This document shows, one piece after another, positions 32,181-41,679 of a stretch of 64,000 nucleotides of DNA. Within the stretch, counting starts at the first letter, position 1. The number at the start of each line of letters is the position of its first letter. This DNA comes from Candidatus Competibacteraceae bacterium (GTDB taxonomy: Bacteria; Pseudomonadota; Gammaproteobacteria; Competibacterales; Competibacteraceae), in NCBI GenBank assembly GCA_016699715.1, contig CP065007.1, positions 2,294,001-2,358,000 of the forward strand. The letters run 5' to 3'. The position numbers were made by a program, and so were the translations under genes. The notes beneath the pieces are model-generated. The model saw only the letters and a list, made by a program, of their open reading frames with translations. It made no database searches and was not told the DNA's origin.

Positions 32181-33016
32181 ACGAGGTACCCGACATGCCG
32201 AAGATGGCCGCCATCCAAATGGTTTCCGGACCCGATGTCGCCGCAAATCTGACCACCGCCGCGGAACTGCTGGCCCGAGCCGCCGACCAGGGGGCTCGAC
32301 TGGCGGTGCTGCCGGAGAATTTTGCCCTGATGGGCCGCCGCGAGGAGGAGAAAGTGGCGGTGCGGGAGACGGAAGGCGAGGGGCCGATTCAGTTCTTTCT
32401 GGCCGAACAGGCCGCTCGTCACCGGCTGTGGCTGGTCGGAGGCACGATCCCGCTGCGGACCGCCGGCGACGCGCGGCGGGTGCGCGCGGCCTGCCTGCTG
32501 TTCGATGATCGCGGCCAGCGGGTGGCCCGCTACGACAAGGTGCATCTGTTCGACGTGCAGGTGGTGGGCAGCAAGGAGCGCTACGCCGAGTCGGCCACCA
32601 TCGAACCGGGCGAGCGCTACGTTTTTGCCGAGACGCCATTGGGCCGCTTGGGGTTGGCGGTGTGCTACGACCTGCGCTTTCCCGAGCAGTTTCGTGCCCT
32701 GATGGAGCGTGGCATGGAAATCCTGGTCCTGCCGGCGGCGTTCACCGCTGCTACCGGATTGGCGCACTGGGAAACACTGCTGCGGGCACGCGCCATCGAA
32801 AATCAATGCTACGTGATCGCTTCCGCCCAGGGCGGCCGGCACGCCAATGGCCGCGAGACCCACGGCGACAGTCTGATCATCGATCCGTGGGGCGCGATCC
32901 TCGACCGCTTGCCACACGGGCCGGGGGTGGTGCTGGCCGAATTCGACCGGGAACGATTGGAAAATGTCCGGCGCCAATTTCCGGTCCTGGAACATCGTGT
33001 GCGCTGCGAAACCTGA
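32177..33016 (+). CDS. Carbon-nitrogen hydrolase of the nitrilase superfamily (Nit-like amidase)
   Basis: This 279-residue protein has the full Glu-Lys-Cys triad: [12 protein letters not shown] (Glu), [11 protein letters not shown] (Lys), and [16 protein letters not shown] (Cys). The overall pattern fits the Nit1/Nit2-like branch that hydrolyses deaminated glutathione or omega-amides. Its start overlaps the yhdP stop by ATGA, and tldD follows after 7 bases. This yhdP-nitrilase-tldD order is common in gammaproteobacteria. The exact substrate is inferred only. Confidence 0.9.
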   Translation: MNEVPDMPKMAAIQMVSGPDVAANLTTAAELLARAADQGARLAVLPENFALMGRREEEKVAVRETEGEGPIQFFLAEQAARHRLWLVGGTIPLRTAGDARRVRAACLLFDDRGQRVARYDKVHLFDVQVVGSKERYAESATIEPGERYVFAETPLGRLGLAVCYDLRFPEQFRALMERGMEILVLPAAFTAATGLAHWETLLRARAIENQCYVIASAQGGRHANGRETHGDSLIIDPWGAILDRLPHGPGVVLAEFDRERLENVRRQFPVLEHRVRCET

Positions 33017-33023
33017 GAACACC

Positions 33024-34469
33024 ATGATGACCGATACGCTTGCCCTCGCCCGCCAACAATTGCTCGCGCCCGCCGGTCTCGGCGAGGACGCCTTGCATCA
33101 AACCTTGTCCTGTCTGTTGGGTCACGCCATCGACGGCGGCGATCTGTATTTTCAGCAGCGCCGCGCCGAATCCTGGGGACTGGAGGACGGGCAGGTCAAG
33201 AACGCCAGCCACGCCATCCAGCAGGGCGTTGGCGTCCGGGCGGTAAGTGGCGAGAAAACCGGCTTCGCCTATTCCGACGAGATCGTGCTGCCGGCGCTGC
33301 TGGAAGCGGCCACCGCCGCCCGTGCCATCGTCCGCCACGGCGGCGACGCCCGGCTGCCGGTTTGGCATTCCACTCAACGGCCGGCGCTGTACGAACCGCT
33401 CGATCCGCTGGAAACACTGTCGGCCGACGCCAAGGTCCACTTGCTGGAGGCGGTGGACGCCGAGGCGCGGCGCCAGGACCCGCGCGTGACCCAGGTCATG
33501 GTCAGCCTGGCCGCCGTGCGGGATACGATCCTGATCGCCGGCAGCGACGGCACGCTGGCCGGCGACCTGCGGCCGTTGGTGCGATTGAATGTGAGCGTGA
33601 TCGTCGAGCACCACGGCCGCCGCGAGCAGGGCGGTTCCGGCGGTGGCGGCCGGGTCGGCTACGGCTGGTTCCTCGATGAGGATCGCGCGCTGGGCCATGC
33701 GCGGGAAGCGGTGCGGCAGGCGCTGCTCAACCTGGACGCCGTTCCCGCGCCGGCCGGAACCCTGACCGTGGTGCTGGGGCCGGGCTGGCCGGGCATTCTG
33801 CTGCACGAGGCCATCGGCCACGGGCTGGAGGGCGATTTCAACCGCAAGGGCACGTCGGCCTTCAGCGGACGGATCGGCGAGCGGGTCGCCACCCCACTGT
33901 GCACGGTGGTGGACGATGGCACCCTGGCCAGCCGGCGCGGTTCGCTGAACATCGACGACGAAGGGACTCCGACCCAGTGCACCACGCTGATCGAACGCGG
34001 AGTGCTCAAGGGCTATTTGCAGGATAAGCTCAACGCCCGGCTGATGAAGACCGCGCCGACCGGCAACGGCCGCCGCGAATCCTACGCCCACCTGCCGCTG
34101 CCGCGCATGACCAATACCTACATGCTGCCCGGCGAGCACGACCCGGCGGAGATCATCGCCTCGGTGGAGCGGGGGCTGTACGCCGTCAACTTCGGCGGCG
34201 GCCAGGTGGACATCACCTCCGGCAAGTTCGTGTTCTCGGCCAGCGAGGCCTATCTGATCGAAAACGGCCGCATCACCCGGCCGGTCAAGGGCGCCACCCT
34301 GATCGGCAACGGCCCGGACGTGCTGACCAAGGTCTCGATGGTCGGCAATGATCTGAAGCTCGATGCCGGCGTCGGCACCTGCGGCAAGGGCGGGCAGAGC
34401 GTGCCGGTGGGGGTCGGTCAGCCGACCCTGAAAATCGAAGCGCTGACCGTGGGCGGCACGCAAGCCTGA
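33024..34469 (+). CDS. tldD: Metalloprotease TldD
   Basis: TldD forms a heterodimer with PmbA (TldE) that digests unfolded peptides and matures modified peptides such as microcins. The 481-residue length equals E. coli TldD. The zinc motif [16 protein letters not shown] (HExxxH) is present, as are [22 protein letters not shown] and [16 protein letters not shown] 33024 gives MMTDT; ATG 33027 is equivalent. pmbA lies 30 bases downstream, so both subunits come from one transcript. Confidence 0.97.
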   Translation: MMTDTLALARQQLLAPAGLGEDALHQTLSCLLGHAIDGGDLYFQQRRAESWGLEDGQVKNASHAIQQGVGVRAVSGEKTGFAYSDEIVLPALLEAATAARAIVRHGGDARLPVWHSTQRPALYEPLDPLETLSADAKVHLLEAVDAEARRQDPRVTQVMVSLAAVRDTILIAGSDGTLAGDLRPLVRLNVSVIVEHHGRREQGGSGGGGRVGYGWFLDEDRALGHAREAVRQALLNLDAVPAPAGTLTVVLGPGWPGILLHEAIGHGLEGDFNRKGTSAFSGRIGERVATPLCTVVDDGTLASRRGSLNIDDEGTPTQCTTLIERGVLKGYLQDKLNARLMKTAPTGNGRRESYAHLPLPRMTNTYMLPGEHDPAEIIASVERGLYAVNFGGGQVDITSGKFVFSASEAYLIENGRITRPVKGATLIGNGPDVLTKVSMVGNDLKLDAGVGTCGKGGQSVPVGVGQPTLKIEALTVGGTQA

Positions 34470-34499
34470 TCCTCAAACCTCAAACCTGAATCCTGATCC

Positions 34500-35855
34500 A
34501 TGTCCGAAGCCATCGCTCGCACCACCGCGCCGCTGCCGACGCGCGAACAGCTGGAAACCCTGGTCGCCGACATCCTGGCCGAAGCGCGGGTCCAGGGCGC
34601 CACCGCCACCGAAGCGGCGGTCAGCTTCGCCAGCGCTCTGACCGTCACCGTCCGGCTGGGCGAGGTCGAAACCCTGGAACACCACCGCCAGCGTGGTCTG
34701 GCGGTCACGGTCTACTTTGGCCAGAGTCGCGGCTCGGCCAGTACCGCCGACTGGCGGCCGGAGGCGATTCGCGACACCGTGCACAGCGCCTGCGCCATTG
34801 CCCGCCATACCGCCGCCGATCCGTATGCCGGGCTGGCCGATCCCGAACGGCTGGCGCGGGAGATCCCCGATCTCGACCTGTACCATCCCTGGTCGCTGGC
34901 CGCCGAGGAAGCCATCGAACTGGCCCGCGAATGCGAGGCGGCGGCGCTGGCGCTGGACCCGCGTATCCGCAACTCCGAAGGCGGCAGCGTCGCCACGCAA
35001 GCCGGACTGCTCATGTATGGTAACTCACGGGGGTTTTGCGGCGGCTATCCGACCACCCGTCATTCGCTGAGCTGTTCGGTGATCGCTCAGGACGCGGAAG
35101 GGATGCAGCGCAATCACTGGCATACCGTGGCGCGCGACCGCACCGAGCTGGAGACGCCGGTCGCGGTTGGACAAAAGGCCGGTCGGCGGGCATTGCGCCG
35201 GTTGGGCAGCCGCCGACTGGGAACCCGGCAGGTCCCGGTTTTATTCGCGCCGGAACTGGCGCGCGGCTTGATCGGCCATTTCGTCGCCGCTATTCGGGGT
35301 GGGGCGCTGTACCGCAAATCCTCGTTTCTGCTGGATCGACTCGGCACACCTGTTTTTCCGGATTTTGTGACCCTTTGCGAACGGCCGCATTTGCCCAAGG
35401 CGTTGGGGAGCGCGCCGTTCGACAGCGAAGGCGTGGCCACCACCGACCGGGATCTGGTCGCTGGCGGGGTGTTACAGGGTTACGTGCTGGACAGCTACTC
35501 GGCTCGGCGCTTGGGGATGCAAACCACCGGCAACGCCGGCGGCACTCATAATCTGATTGTTGAGCCCGGCCCGCTGGGTCACGAGGAGTTGTTGCGGCAA
35601 CTGGATACCGGCCTGTGGGTGACCGAGTTGCTCGGCCATGGGGTGAATCTGGTGACCGGCGATTACTCGCGCGGGGCGTCCGGGTTTTGGGTGGAGAAGG
35701 GCCGGATTCAGTATCCGGTCCACGAAATCACCATCGCCGGTAATCTTGATGACATGTTCCGGGGCGTGGCGGCGGTCGGCGGCGATGTGGATGCGCGCGG
35801 CGGCATCCGCTGCGGTTCGCTGCTGCTGGAACGGATGACGGTGGCGGGGGAATAG
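34500..35855 (+). CDS. pmbA: PmbA/TldE, partner subunit of the TldD protease
   Basis: This is the non-catalytic half of the TldD/E protease. The 451-residue protein matches the family length and has the conserved NSEGGSVATQAG, VLDSYSARRLGMQTTGNAGG, and LLGHGVNLVTGDYSRGASGFWVEKG blocks. It has no HExxxH, as expected for PmbA. It is the last gene of the yhdP-pmbA run. Confidence 0.96.
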   Translation: MSEAIARTTAPLPTREQLETLVADILAEARVQGATATEAAVSFASALTVTVRLGEVETLEHHRQRGLAVTVYFGQSRGSASTADWRPEAIRDTVHSACAIARHTAADPYAGLADPERLAREIPDLDLYHPWSLAAEEAIELARECEAAALALDPRIRNSEGGSVATQAGLLMYGNSRGFCGGYPTTRHSLSCSVIAQDAEGMQRNHWHTVARDRTELETPVAVGQKAGRRALRRLGSRRLGTRQVPVLFAPELARGLIGHFVAAIRGGALYRKSSFLLDRLGTPVFPDFVTLCERPHLPKALGSAPFDSEGVATTDRDLVAGGVLQGYVLDSYSARRLGMQTTGNAGGTHNLIVEPGPLGHEELLRQLDTGLWVTELLGHGVNLVTGDYSRGASGFWVEKGRIQYPVHEITIAGNLDDMFRGVAAVGGDVDARGGIRCGSLLLERMTVAGE

Positions 35856-35904
35856 GGGAAACCTCCGGGATTACTCTACGCCCGCGCCCTTGGCTAACGG
35901 GCAT

Positions 35905-36141
35905 TCAGTCCTCCCGCTTGCGCATCAGAAAATGGAACCGCCCGGCGTCTTCGCGGGCCTCCAGCAGGACGTGGCCCATCTGCCGGCTGAAGGTCTCGAA
36001 ATCCCGGACCGATTCCGGATCGGTGGCGGTCACTCGCAACACTTGGCCGCCGCGCAGGCCGGCCAGCGCCTTTTTGGCTTTGAGAATCGGCAGCGGGCAG
36101 CTCAGTCCGGACGTGTCGAGTTCGGCATCGATCGGGGTCAT
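35905..36141 (-). CDS. TusA-family sulfur carrier / sulfurtransferase
   Basis: This 78-residue protein carries persulfide on the Cys of the CPLP motif (DTSGLSCPLPILKAKKAL). The rest follows the family: GGQVLRVTATDPESVRDFETFSRQMGH. ATG 36141 is preferred over TTG 36162, with GGAT about eight bases upstream. It could serve tRNA thiolation, Moco synthesis or sulfur oxidation; nothing next to it decides. It converges on pmbA. Confidence 0.88.
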   Translation of the reverse strand: MTPIDAELDTSGLSCPLPILKAKKALAGLRGGQVLRVTATDPESVRDFETFSRQMGHVLLEAREDAGRFHFLMRKRED

Positions 36142-36259
36142 GGTGATTATCCAGTGGCTCAAGATGCGCTTAGCTTACCGGATCGAACCGTGTTTCCGCT
36201 GGGGGCCGTGTCGTGTTCGTGCCTGCCTTGCTCGCTTCCCTCGGTAAAAACCGGTCTTT

Positions 36260-36365
36260 ATACCGTTTCTCGATAGGTTTTACCTTCCCACACGCCTGCT
36301 GGGATTGCGCTACACTTCATCCTGGCCTACCAGTTAAAAAGTCAAAATCTACCGGGAATTGGTAT
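36260..36365 (-). repeat. 106-bp miniature inverted-repeat element, copy 2
   Basis: This is an exact inverted copy of 28183-28288. It stands between the TusA gene and the diguanylate cyclase gene, bounded by TA on both sides. Without it the flanks join as CTTTATATTAG. Confidence 0.85.
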
Positions 36366-36546
36366 TAGAGATCAGTCGCCTCTTGGTTGATCCATTTTCG
36401 TGTATTTTGAGCCATCAACTGTTGAGTGTAACGTCAACGTTTTTTCTGTTATTCTCAGGATACATGGTAAGGGTATTTTCACAAGAGGGTTGATATTGAA
36501 TGCAATTTGGCCAATTGCTGGTGCAAGTAGGATCACTTGAAGAATC
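36366..36546. other. AT-rich leader region of the diguanylate cyclase gene
   Basis: About 180 bases are visibly richer in A and T than the neighbours and hold no convincing gene. It probably carries the promoter of the downstream gene, but I see no clear -35/-10 pair. Confidence 0.3.
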
Positions 36547-38574
36547 ATGAAAACACTATCAATGGGTTCGAGGAAATCGTTGTTCCCACTACTGGATAGA
36601 CGCGGGCGCATGTTGCTTGCTGGCAGCGTCTACCTTGCTTTGTGGATGGCCACTTTTGCCGCTGCCTCCATGCTTGATTTCTTCGGGTCCGATGTGGCCA
36701 GTCCGTGCTTTCCCCCGGCCGGGTTGCGTTTCTTTCTGTTGCTGGCGTTTGGCTGGGCCGGCGTGCTGTTGGAATGGCTTGCTCTCGTGGTACATGACAT
36801 GTTGCCGTGGTTGTCGGATGCGGGTGGTGGGCCATTCCGGTTCTGGGATTTGCAACGGATGTTTTCGCTTTTCGCCTGTGCCGCCGTCATTCTGCCACTG
36901 CGGCGCTGGGTTCCCGAGATCCGCAATTTCGCCATGCCTGGCCATTTTGCCCTGTTTTTTTCCGCCGCCCTGCTCGTCAGTGCGTTGGGAGCCCTTGGCG
37001 CTGCCCCGGCTTCGCTCGACCAGGTCCCGGTCGCCTTTTTGTCCAGGCTGATCGGCGAGTTCATCGCGATCATTACTCTTGTGCCGCTGTTGCTGGTGTG
37101 GGTGTTGCCTGGGCTCGATCAGTATCTGCGCCAAGGCCACTGGCGCGAGCGCCGCGCTGGTCATGTTGAATCGGCGCGGTCGTATTCCGCATGTCTGATC
37201 GATAGCCTGCTGTTGGGTGCCGCGCTGTTGGGTGCCGCGCTGCTGGGATGGGTGGGGATGTCATGGGGTTTCGATCTGGAGCAGTATTTCCCGTTCGCCC
37301 CGTTGTTTCTGCTGTTGCCGCTCGCTGGCGTGGCGCTGCGTGGTGGTCTGCGCGGCGCGGTGTTGGGGACGGCGGTGCTGGAAGGCGGACTGGTGCTGTG
37401 GGTCGCGCTGCGCGGCGACCTCAACGGGGTACTGGAATACCAGATGAGCATGATCGCCGTCGCCCTGACCGGTCTGCTGCTGGGCGGGGCCATGGAAGCC
37501 CGCAACCAGGCACTCGGACGCTTGCGCGGCTACAACGACACGTTACAACGCGAGCTGGTGACCACGGAGCAACACCTGCAAGTGCTGCTGAGAGCGGCGC
37601 CGGTCGGAATTCTGGAATTCGACGCCAACGAGCGCTGTTGCTACATCAGTGCCATCGGTTGCAACCTGTGCGGTTGTACGCTGGAGCAAGCCCTGGGGCG
37701 GAATGTGCTGGAGTTCGTGCATCCCAACGACCGCGACTACTTTGGGTTTGTCTGGCAGATCAACCGCCATAGCGAGGAAACGCAATGGCTGGAATTCCGT
37801 CTCAACGGCACCGATCTGTGGTGCGCGGCCCACTGGGTCAATCGTCGTGGCGCCGATCGATCGCTGGAGGGCGCGATTTTGGTATTGGCCAACGCCACCG
37901 AGCGTCGGGAAAAGGACGAGCGGTTGTGGTTGCTGGCGCATTGCGACACGCTCACGGGTCTGCCTAACCGTGCATTGTATTGGGATCGGCTCGAACAGGA
38001 GCTGCTCCGTGCCAAGCGCATGGTTCGGAGCGTGGCCGTGTTGTGGGTCGATCTGGATGGCTTCAAGGCCGTGAACGACCGACTGGGCCATGCCGCTGGC
38101 GATGCTTTGCTGCAAGCGGTGGGGCAACGGTTGGACCAGCGCTTGCGGGACAGCGACACCGTGGCGCGGGTGGGCGGCGATGAATTTGCCCTGATCCTGT
38201 CGGATATCGCCGATCCTGCGGCGGCGACCAGCGTGGCGGCCAAACTGGTGGCCAGCTTGGTCGAGCCTTTCGATTTGCCGCAAGGCCTGGCACGGATTTC
38301 AGCCAGCATCGGCATGGCCTGCTATCCCCAGCACGCCACCGAAGCCGAAACCTTGGTCCAGTACGCCGATATGGCCATGTACGCCGCTAAACGGGCCGGT
38401 AAGAATCAGGTGTGCGTGTGGCCGGTGGAGACGATGCCTGAGCCAGAAGTCGTGGCGGCGGATCGGAGCGAAGCGCTCCATTCGCCACCGGCGGTGGCGT
38501 GGGGGAAACAGGACGCGGGAGAGAAGGTGCTGTTCGAGCCGCCGCTGGGAGGCGCGTTGCGGGAAGATGGCTGA
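36547..38574 (+). CDS. Membrane diguanylate cyclase (MASE1-like, PAS, GGDEF)
   Basis: This 675-residue signalling protein makes cyclic di-GMP. About eight membrane segments form a MASE1-like sensor (residues 15-315, with SPCFPPAGLRFFLLLAFGWAG). A PAS domain follows (QVLLRAAPVGILEFDAN...), then GGDEF with DTLTGLPNRALYWDRLEQEL, DLDGFKAVNDRLGHAAGDAL and the intact active site RVGGDEFALIL. RDSD five residues before GGDEF is a good product-inhibition I-site. No EAL domain follows. It may control the exopolysaccharide genes, but that is inference. Confidence 0.92.
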   Translation: MKTLSMGSRKSLFPLLDRRGRMLLAGSVYLALWMATFAAASMLDFFGSDVASPCFPPAGLRFFLLLAFGWAGVLLEWLALVVHDMLPWLSDAGGGPFRFWDLQRMFSLFACAAVILPLRRWVPEIRNFAMPGHFALFFSAALLVSALGALGAAPASLDQVPVAFLSRLIGEFIAIITLVPLLLVWVLPGLDQYLRQGHWRERRAGHVESARSYSACLIDSLLLGAALLGAALLGWVGMSWGFDLEQYFPFAPLFLLLPLAGVALRGGLRGAVLGTAVLEGGLVLWVALRGDLNGVLEYQMSMIAVALTGLLLGGAMEARNQALGRLRGYNDTLQRELVTTEQHLQVLLRAAPVGILEFDANERCCYISAIGCNLCGCTLEQALGRNVLEFVHPNDRDYFGFVWQINRHSEETQWLEFRLNGTDLWCAAHWVNRRGADRSLEGAILVLANATERREKDERLWLLAHCDTLTGLPNRALYWDRLEQELLRAKRMVRSVAVLWVDLDGFKAVNDRLGHAAGDALLQAVGQRLDQRLRDSDTVARVGGDEFALILSDIADPAAATSVAAKLVASLVEPFDLPQGLARISASIGMACYPQHATEAETLVQYADMAMYAAKRAGKNQVCVWPVETMPEPEVVAADRSEALHSPPAVAWGKQDAGEKVLFEPPLGGALREDG

Positions 38575-38655
38575 CGGTGAACAGGTCCACCGGAAGCGGT
38601 TGGCGCCAAGAACAGGTTTTGTTCAATCACCCGGCGCGGGAAATGCGCGCTCAGC

Positions 38656-38802
38656 ATGTCGAATCCATGTTTCGATCATTCGATCCTCAATGCCCTGTAT
38701 GAATCTCCGGGCTGCTACCGGATGCTGGATGAATCCGGGCGGCCGACCCGGCGTGTCGTCGAAAGACTTGACAGGCCACGAATGGCCTTAACTGGTAAGT
38801 AA
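38656..38802 (+). CDS. Short open frame ending at the IS630 element; likely gene remnant
   Basis: The frame encodes 48 residues with ILNALYESPGCYRMLDESG and PTRRVVERL, then stops four bases before the IS630 end at 38807. The segment looks like the start of a larger protein cut off by rearrangement. I cannot name the family with confidence. Confidence 0.3.
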   Translation: MSNPCFDHSILNALYESPGCYRMLDESGRPTRRVVERLDRPRMALTGK

Positions 38803-38829
38803 TGTTATACCGATTACTAATAGATTTTA

Positions 38830-39890
38830 CTACTTTAGTGCGGATAAAATAAAATCAAAACTGGTCAAAGAAACCACTTCGCTTGGGAGAAGCGATTGAA
38901 TGAGTTCATCCACTTTTTTACGTAGTTCATCTAGGGTTTTTAAATTGATCCAACACAATTGATCTTTCATTGATTGCCAAACACGCTCAATGGGGTTCAC
39001 ATCGGGACTGTAAGGCGGTTGGAATAATAAGACGACATTATCGGGGATTACGAGTTTTTTGGCAGAATGAAAGCGACCGTTATCCAATTGAATTACGTTG
39101 AGGCTGTGCGGATAAGTTTTAGAAAATTCATTCAAAAACCACTGAAAGCAATCAGCATCTAAATGGGAAAATTCTAAAAAGAAGTTTTCGCCACTCAGTG
39201 GCTCAATGGCACCATAGAGCCAAAATGATTGAAAGGTCCATTGAACTGGACCAACTGGCTTAATCCCCAGTGCGGTGATGACCCGCCGGGTGATCGTTTT
39301 TAATCCAAAGCGACTTTCATCTTGGCACCAATACCGTAAAGGCCGGACCGCTTCATTTTCAACTTGTTGAAGAATATCAATTAATTCAAGTTGTCGTGGA
39401 AGTTTTTTTTAAAAGAAACCACCGCCTCTTCATGGCGATGAACGCTCGTTGGCCGCGCCACTTTAAGTTTTGCTTTGAGTTGATAACGAACGACTTGATG
39501 CACTGTTGAATAAGGAATATCGACCTCGTATTCCTGGAGAAGCCACTGCTGGATTTGTCCGTAACTATAAAATCCATGAGTCGGATCGTCCAGACGGCGC
39601 TGGAGTGCCTCTCTCATAGCTTCGGTAATTCTCGAACGACGGCCGCCATGATAATTCCACTGCAACAGCCCGATTAAGCCTTGGGTACGATATACTTTGA
39701 GCCACTTGACAATGACGGATTTCGATCGCCCTAAATGATCGACTAACTCTTGTAAAGAATGAAAAATCTCACTTTTAATCCAATATAGAATTTGTAATCG
39801 CTCTCGAAACTTGGCGTGAGTTTGTTCATTCATTATGCGCTTTAGTTCTTCGGAGGATTCGTGGATTTCGACTTGTAATGAGCGGCTCAT
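38830..39890 (-). CDS. IS630-family transposase, two frames joined by a -1 shift
   Basis: The first frame (39890 down to 39381) encodes the helix-turn-helix part (ELVDHLGRSKSVIVKWLKVY). The second frame, open through 38830, encodes the DDE catalytic domain: CQDESRFG (Asp), NVIQLDNGRFHSAKKL (Asp) and SPDVNPIERVWQSMK (Glu). They join at an A8 run (T8 at 39403-39410 on the plus strand); slipping back one base at A-AAA-AAA keeps the frame open, giving about 353 residues. All three catalytic residues survive, so it may be active. Confidence 0.82.
39403..39410 (-). promoter_or_regulatory. Slippery A8 frameshift site in the IS630 transposase
   Basis: On the coding strand TTTTAAAAAAAAC contains the heptamer A-AAA-AAA. 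A -1 shift here links the two transposase frames. The zero frame ends 20 bases further on at TAA. Confidence 0.65.
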
Positions 39891-39959
39891 GACTGGATCA
39901 ATAAAAGTAGGTTAAATGAGTATGATAACAAAATCTAATCGTAAATGGTATTACTTAGT

Positions 39960-41679
39960 CCGAATTATTCATAAAGAAGGGCGAACCTCGTTCAACTTAT
40001 TGATATAATGAGTGTTATGCCAATAACGCTTCGGAGAAGCCAAACGAGGTCGCCCATGTCCCATTCTACCCCGGAGCCATTGCGTTTTCCCCCGGTCGCC
40101 GGCCTGACCGTGCGCGCCGAGTTCGACGGCGGGGCGATGTCGTCGGACATTGGCCCGCTGATTCTGCGCGGCATCGATCAGCAGATCGGGCTGATTGACC
40201 GTCTCACCTCAGCGGTCGATGACCAACGCCATCCGTCGTACATCACGCACCCCTTGCGCGACCTGTTGGCCCCACGGATTTTTCAGATCGCCTGTGGCTA
40301 CGCCGACGGCAATGACGCCAATACGCTACGGACCGACCCGCTGTTTAAGCTCGGCGTGGACCGCCATCCCTCGGCGCACGCCCTGGATTTGGCCAGCGGC
40401 CCCACCTTCTCCCGGCTGGAGAACGCCGTCTCGACCCGGGATCTCTATCGCCTGGCACGGGCCTTCGTCGAGCCGTTCATCGCCAGCGACCCCACGCCCC
40501 CGGCGGTGATCGTGTTGGATCTGGATCATTCCGAGGATCCGACGCACGGGCAGCAGGAATTCAGCTTCTACAACCCCTATTACCGTCATCACTGTTATCT
40601 GCCGCTGTTTCTCTTCGAGGGGCTCTCGGGCCAATTCATCACGGCCGCGCTGCGCCCCGGTAAGCGCCCAACCGGCGCCGAAAACGCCATGATGGTGAGG
40701 CGGGTCATCAAGCGGCTGCGCGCGGCCTGGCCCCAGACCCGCATCGTACTGCGGGGCGATGCCCACTTCGCCAATCCCGAACTGATGCAACTGGTGGTGG
40801 CGGATCCGCAACTCGACTTCATCTTTGGGCTAGCCGGCAACCGGACCCTGTCGCCCTTGGCCGAGCCGTTCCTGGCCGCTCACCGCCGCCGCCTTGAGCA
40901 CGCCCGCCGGGTCGGGTTGCTCCCGCCGACCCCGACCCGAACCTACCATGAAATCGCCTACGGGGCCGACACCTGGCCGCAGGCGTTTCGGGTCATCCTC
41001 AAGGCCGAGGTGATGACGCTGGGCGATAACCCGCGCTTCGTCGTCACCTCGCTGAACCTGCCCACCCCGGAATGCCTGTACCGCGATCTCTACAGCGCGC
41101 GCGGCCAGGACGAAAATTTCATCAAAATGGTCAAGAACGACTGGGCCAGCGATCGCACCTCGGACCACCGTTTCCTCGCCAACCCCCTGCGCCTGTTCTT
41201 CTCCTGCGCCGCTTATGTCCTGCATCAGGCCCTGCGGACCGAGGTGCGGGTCCATACCGAACTGGCGAAGGCCCAACCGGCCACCGTCATCCTCAAGCTG
41301 TTCAAGTTGGCGGTGCGAGTGGTGGCCTATAAGGACCGGATCAAACTGCACTGACCCACGAGTTGCCCGGTCAAGACCCTGCTGCGCCGGGTCACCAACC
41401 TCCTGTTCTTGACCCGACCGCCACCACCGCTCCCCGCTTGACTCCGCGCGGTCAACCTCCACGCCGGTAGATACTCAGGCTCGTCGGGGTCGGTGGCGTG
41501 CCGCCCGTCTGGCGGCCACTGCCCCAGTAGGCGTACCTCGATACCCCATCAACCGGCGTAACCTCGATTCCGTCACCGATTTCCCTATGGATAACCGGTC
41601 CATCCGCCCAGTCACGCCCTGAATCTGATTACGCGGGGTAACCTCTGGCGCCAATCACAGTTTTATGAAACATTCGGGC
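39960..41679 (+). mobile_element. IS1380-family insertion sequence
   Basis: A transposase gene is bounded by imperfect inverted ends: CCGAATTATTCATAAA (39960 onward) and, inward from 41678, CCGAATGTTTCATAAA. The length of about 1.7 kb is usual for IS1380. No matching target duplication is visible, which suggests a deletion or recombination at one side. The right end lies inside hsdM. About 300 bases between the transposase stop and the right end hold no gene that I can support. Confidence 0.75.
40056..41354 (+). CDS. IS1380-family transposase
   Basis: This 432-residue DDE transposase has the family pattern: LIDRLTSAVDDQRHPSYITH, ACGYADGNDANTLRTDPLFKL, VIVLDLDHSEDPTHGQQ (first Asp), RIVLRGDAHFANPELM (second Asp) and YSARGQDENFIKMVKNDW (Glu). 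The frame is complete. ATG 40056 is preferred because GAGG lies about seven bases upstream; the frame opens at 40008. Confidence 0.9.
   Translation: MSHSTPEPLRFPPVAGLTVRAEFDGGAMSSDIGPLILRGIDQQIGLIDRLTSAVDDQRHPSYITHPLRDLLAPRIFQIACGYADGNDANTLRTDPLFKLGVDRHPSAHALDLASGPTFSRLENAVSTRDLYRLARAFVEPFIASDPTPPAVIVLDLDHSEDPTHGQQEFSFYNPYYRHHCYLPLFLFEGLSGQFITAALRPGKRPTGAENAMMVRRVIKRLRAAWPQTRIVLRGDAHFANPELMQLVVADPQLDFIFGLAGNRTLSPLAEPFLAAHRRRLEHARRVGLLPPTPTRTYHEIAYGADTWPQAFRVILKAEVMTLGDNPRFVVTSLNLPTPECLYRDLYSARGQDENFIKMVKNDWASDRTSDHRFLANPLRLFFSCAAYVLHQALRTEVRVHTELAKAQPATVILKLFKLAVRVVAYKDRIKLH

Larger units (their letters stand above)
38807..39951 (-). mobile_element. IS630-family insertion sequence
   Basis: The element is about 1.15 kb and AT-richer than its surroundings. 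Its ends are inverted: ATACCGATTACTAATAGATT at the left and, read inward from the right, ATACCATTTACGATTAGATT. The TA inside each terminus fits the TA target duplication typical of this family. It carries one transposase gene in two frames. The IS1380 element begins about eight bases to its right. Confidence 0.88.

Noticed and set aside
36142..36259. Small gene upstream of the TusA homologue
   Set aside because: The open frames are short, lack ribosome sites and have no recognisable pattern.
28183..36365. Eight-kilobase composite transposon bounded by the 106-bp inverted repeats
   Set aside because: The genes inside (yhdP, nitrilase, tldD, pmbA, TusA) are core genes in normal order, and the repeats carry no transposase.
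38830..39890. Two separate broken IS630 pseudogenes
   Set aside because: A single -1 shift at an A8 slippery run restores one full-length transposase with all catalytic residues.
40008..40055. Upstream extension of the IS1380 transposase
   Set aside because: A good ribosome site precedes ATG 40056 and the extra 16 residues lack family similarity.
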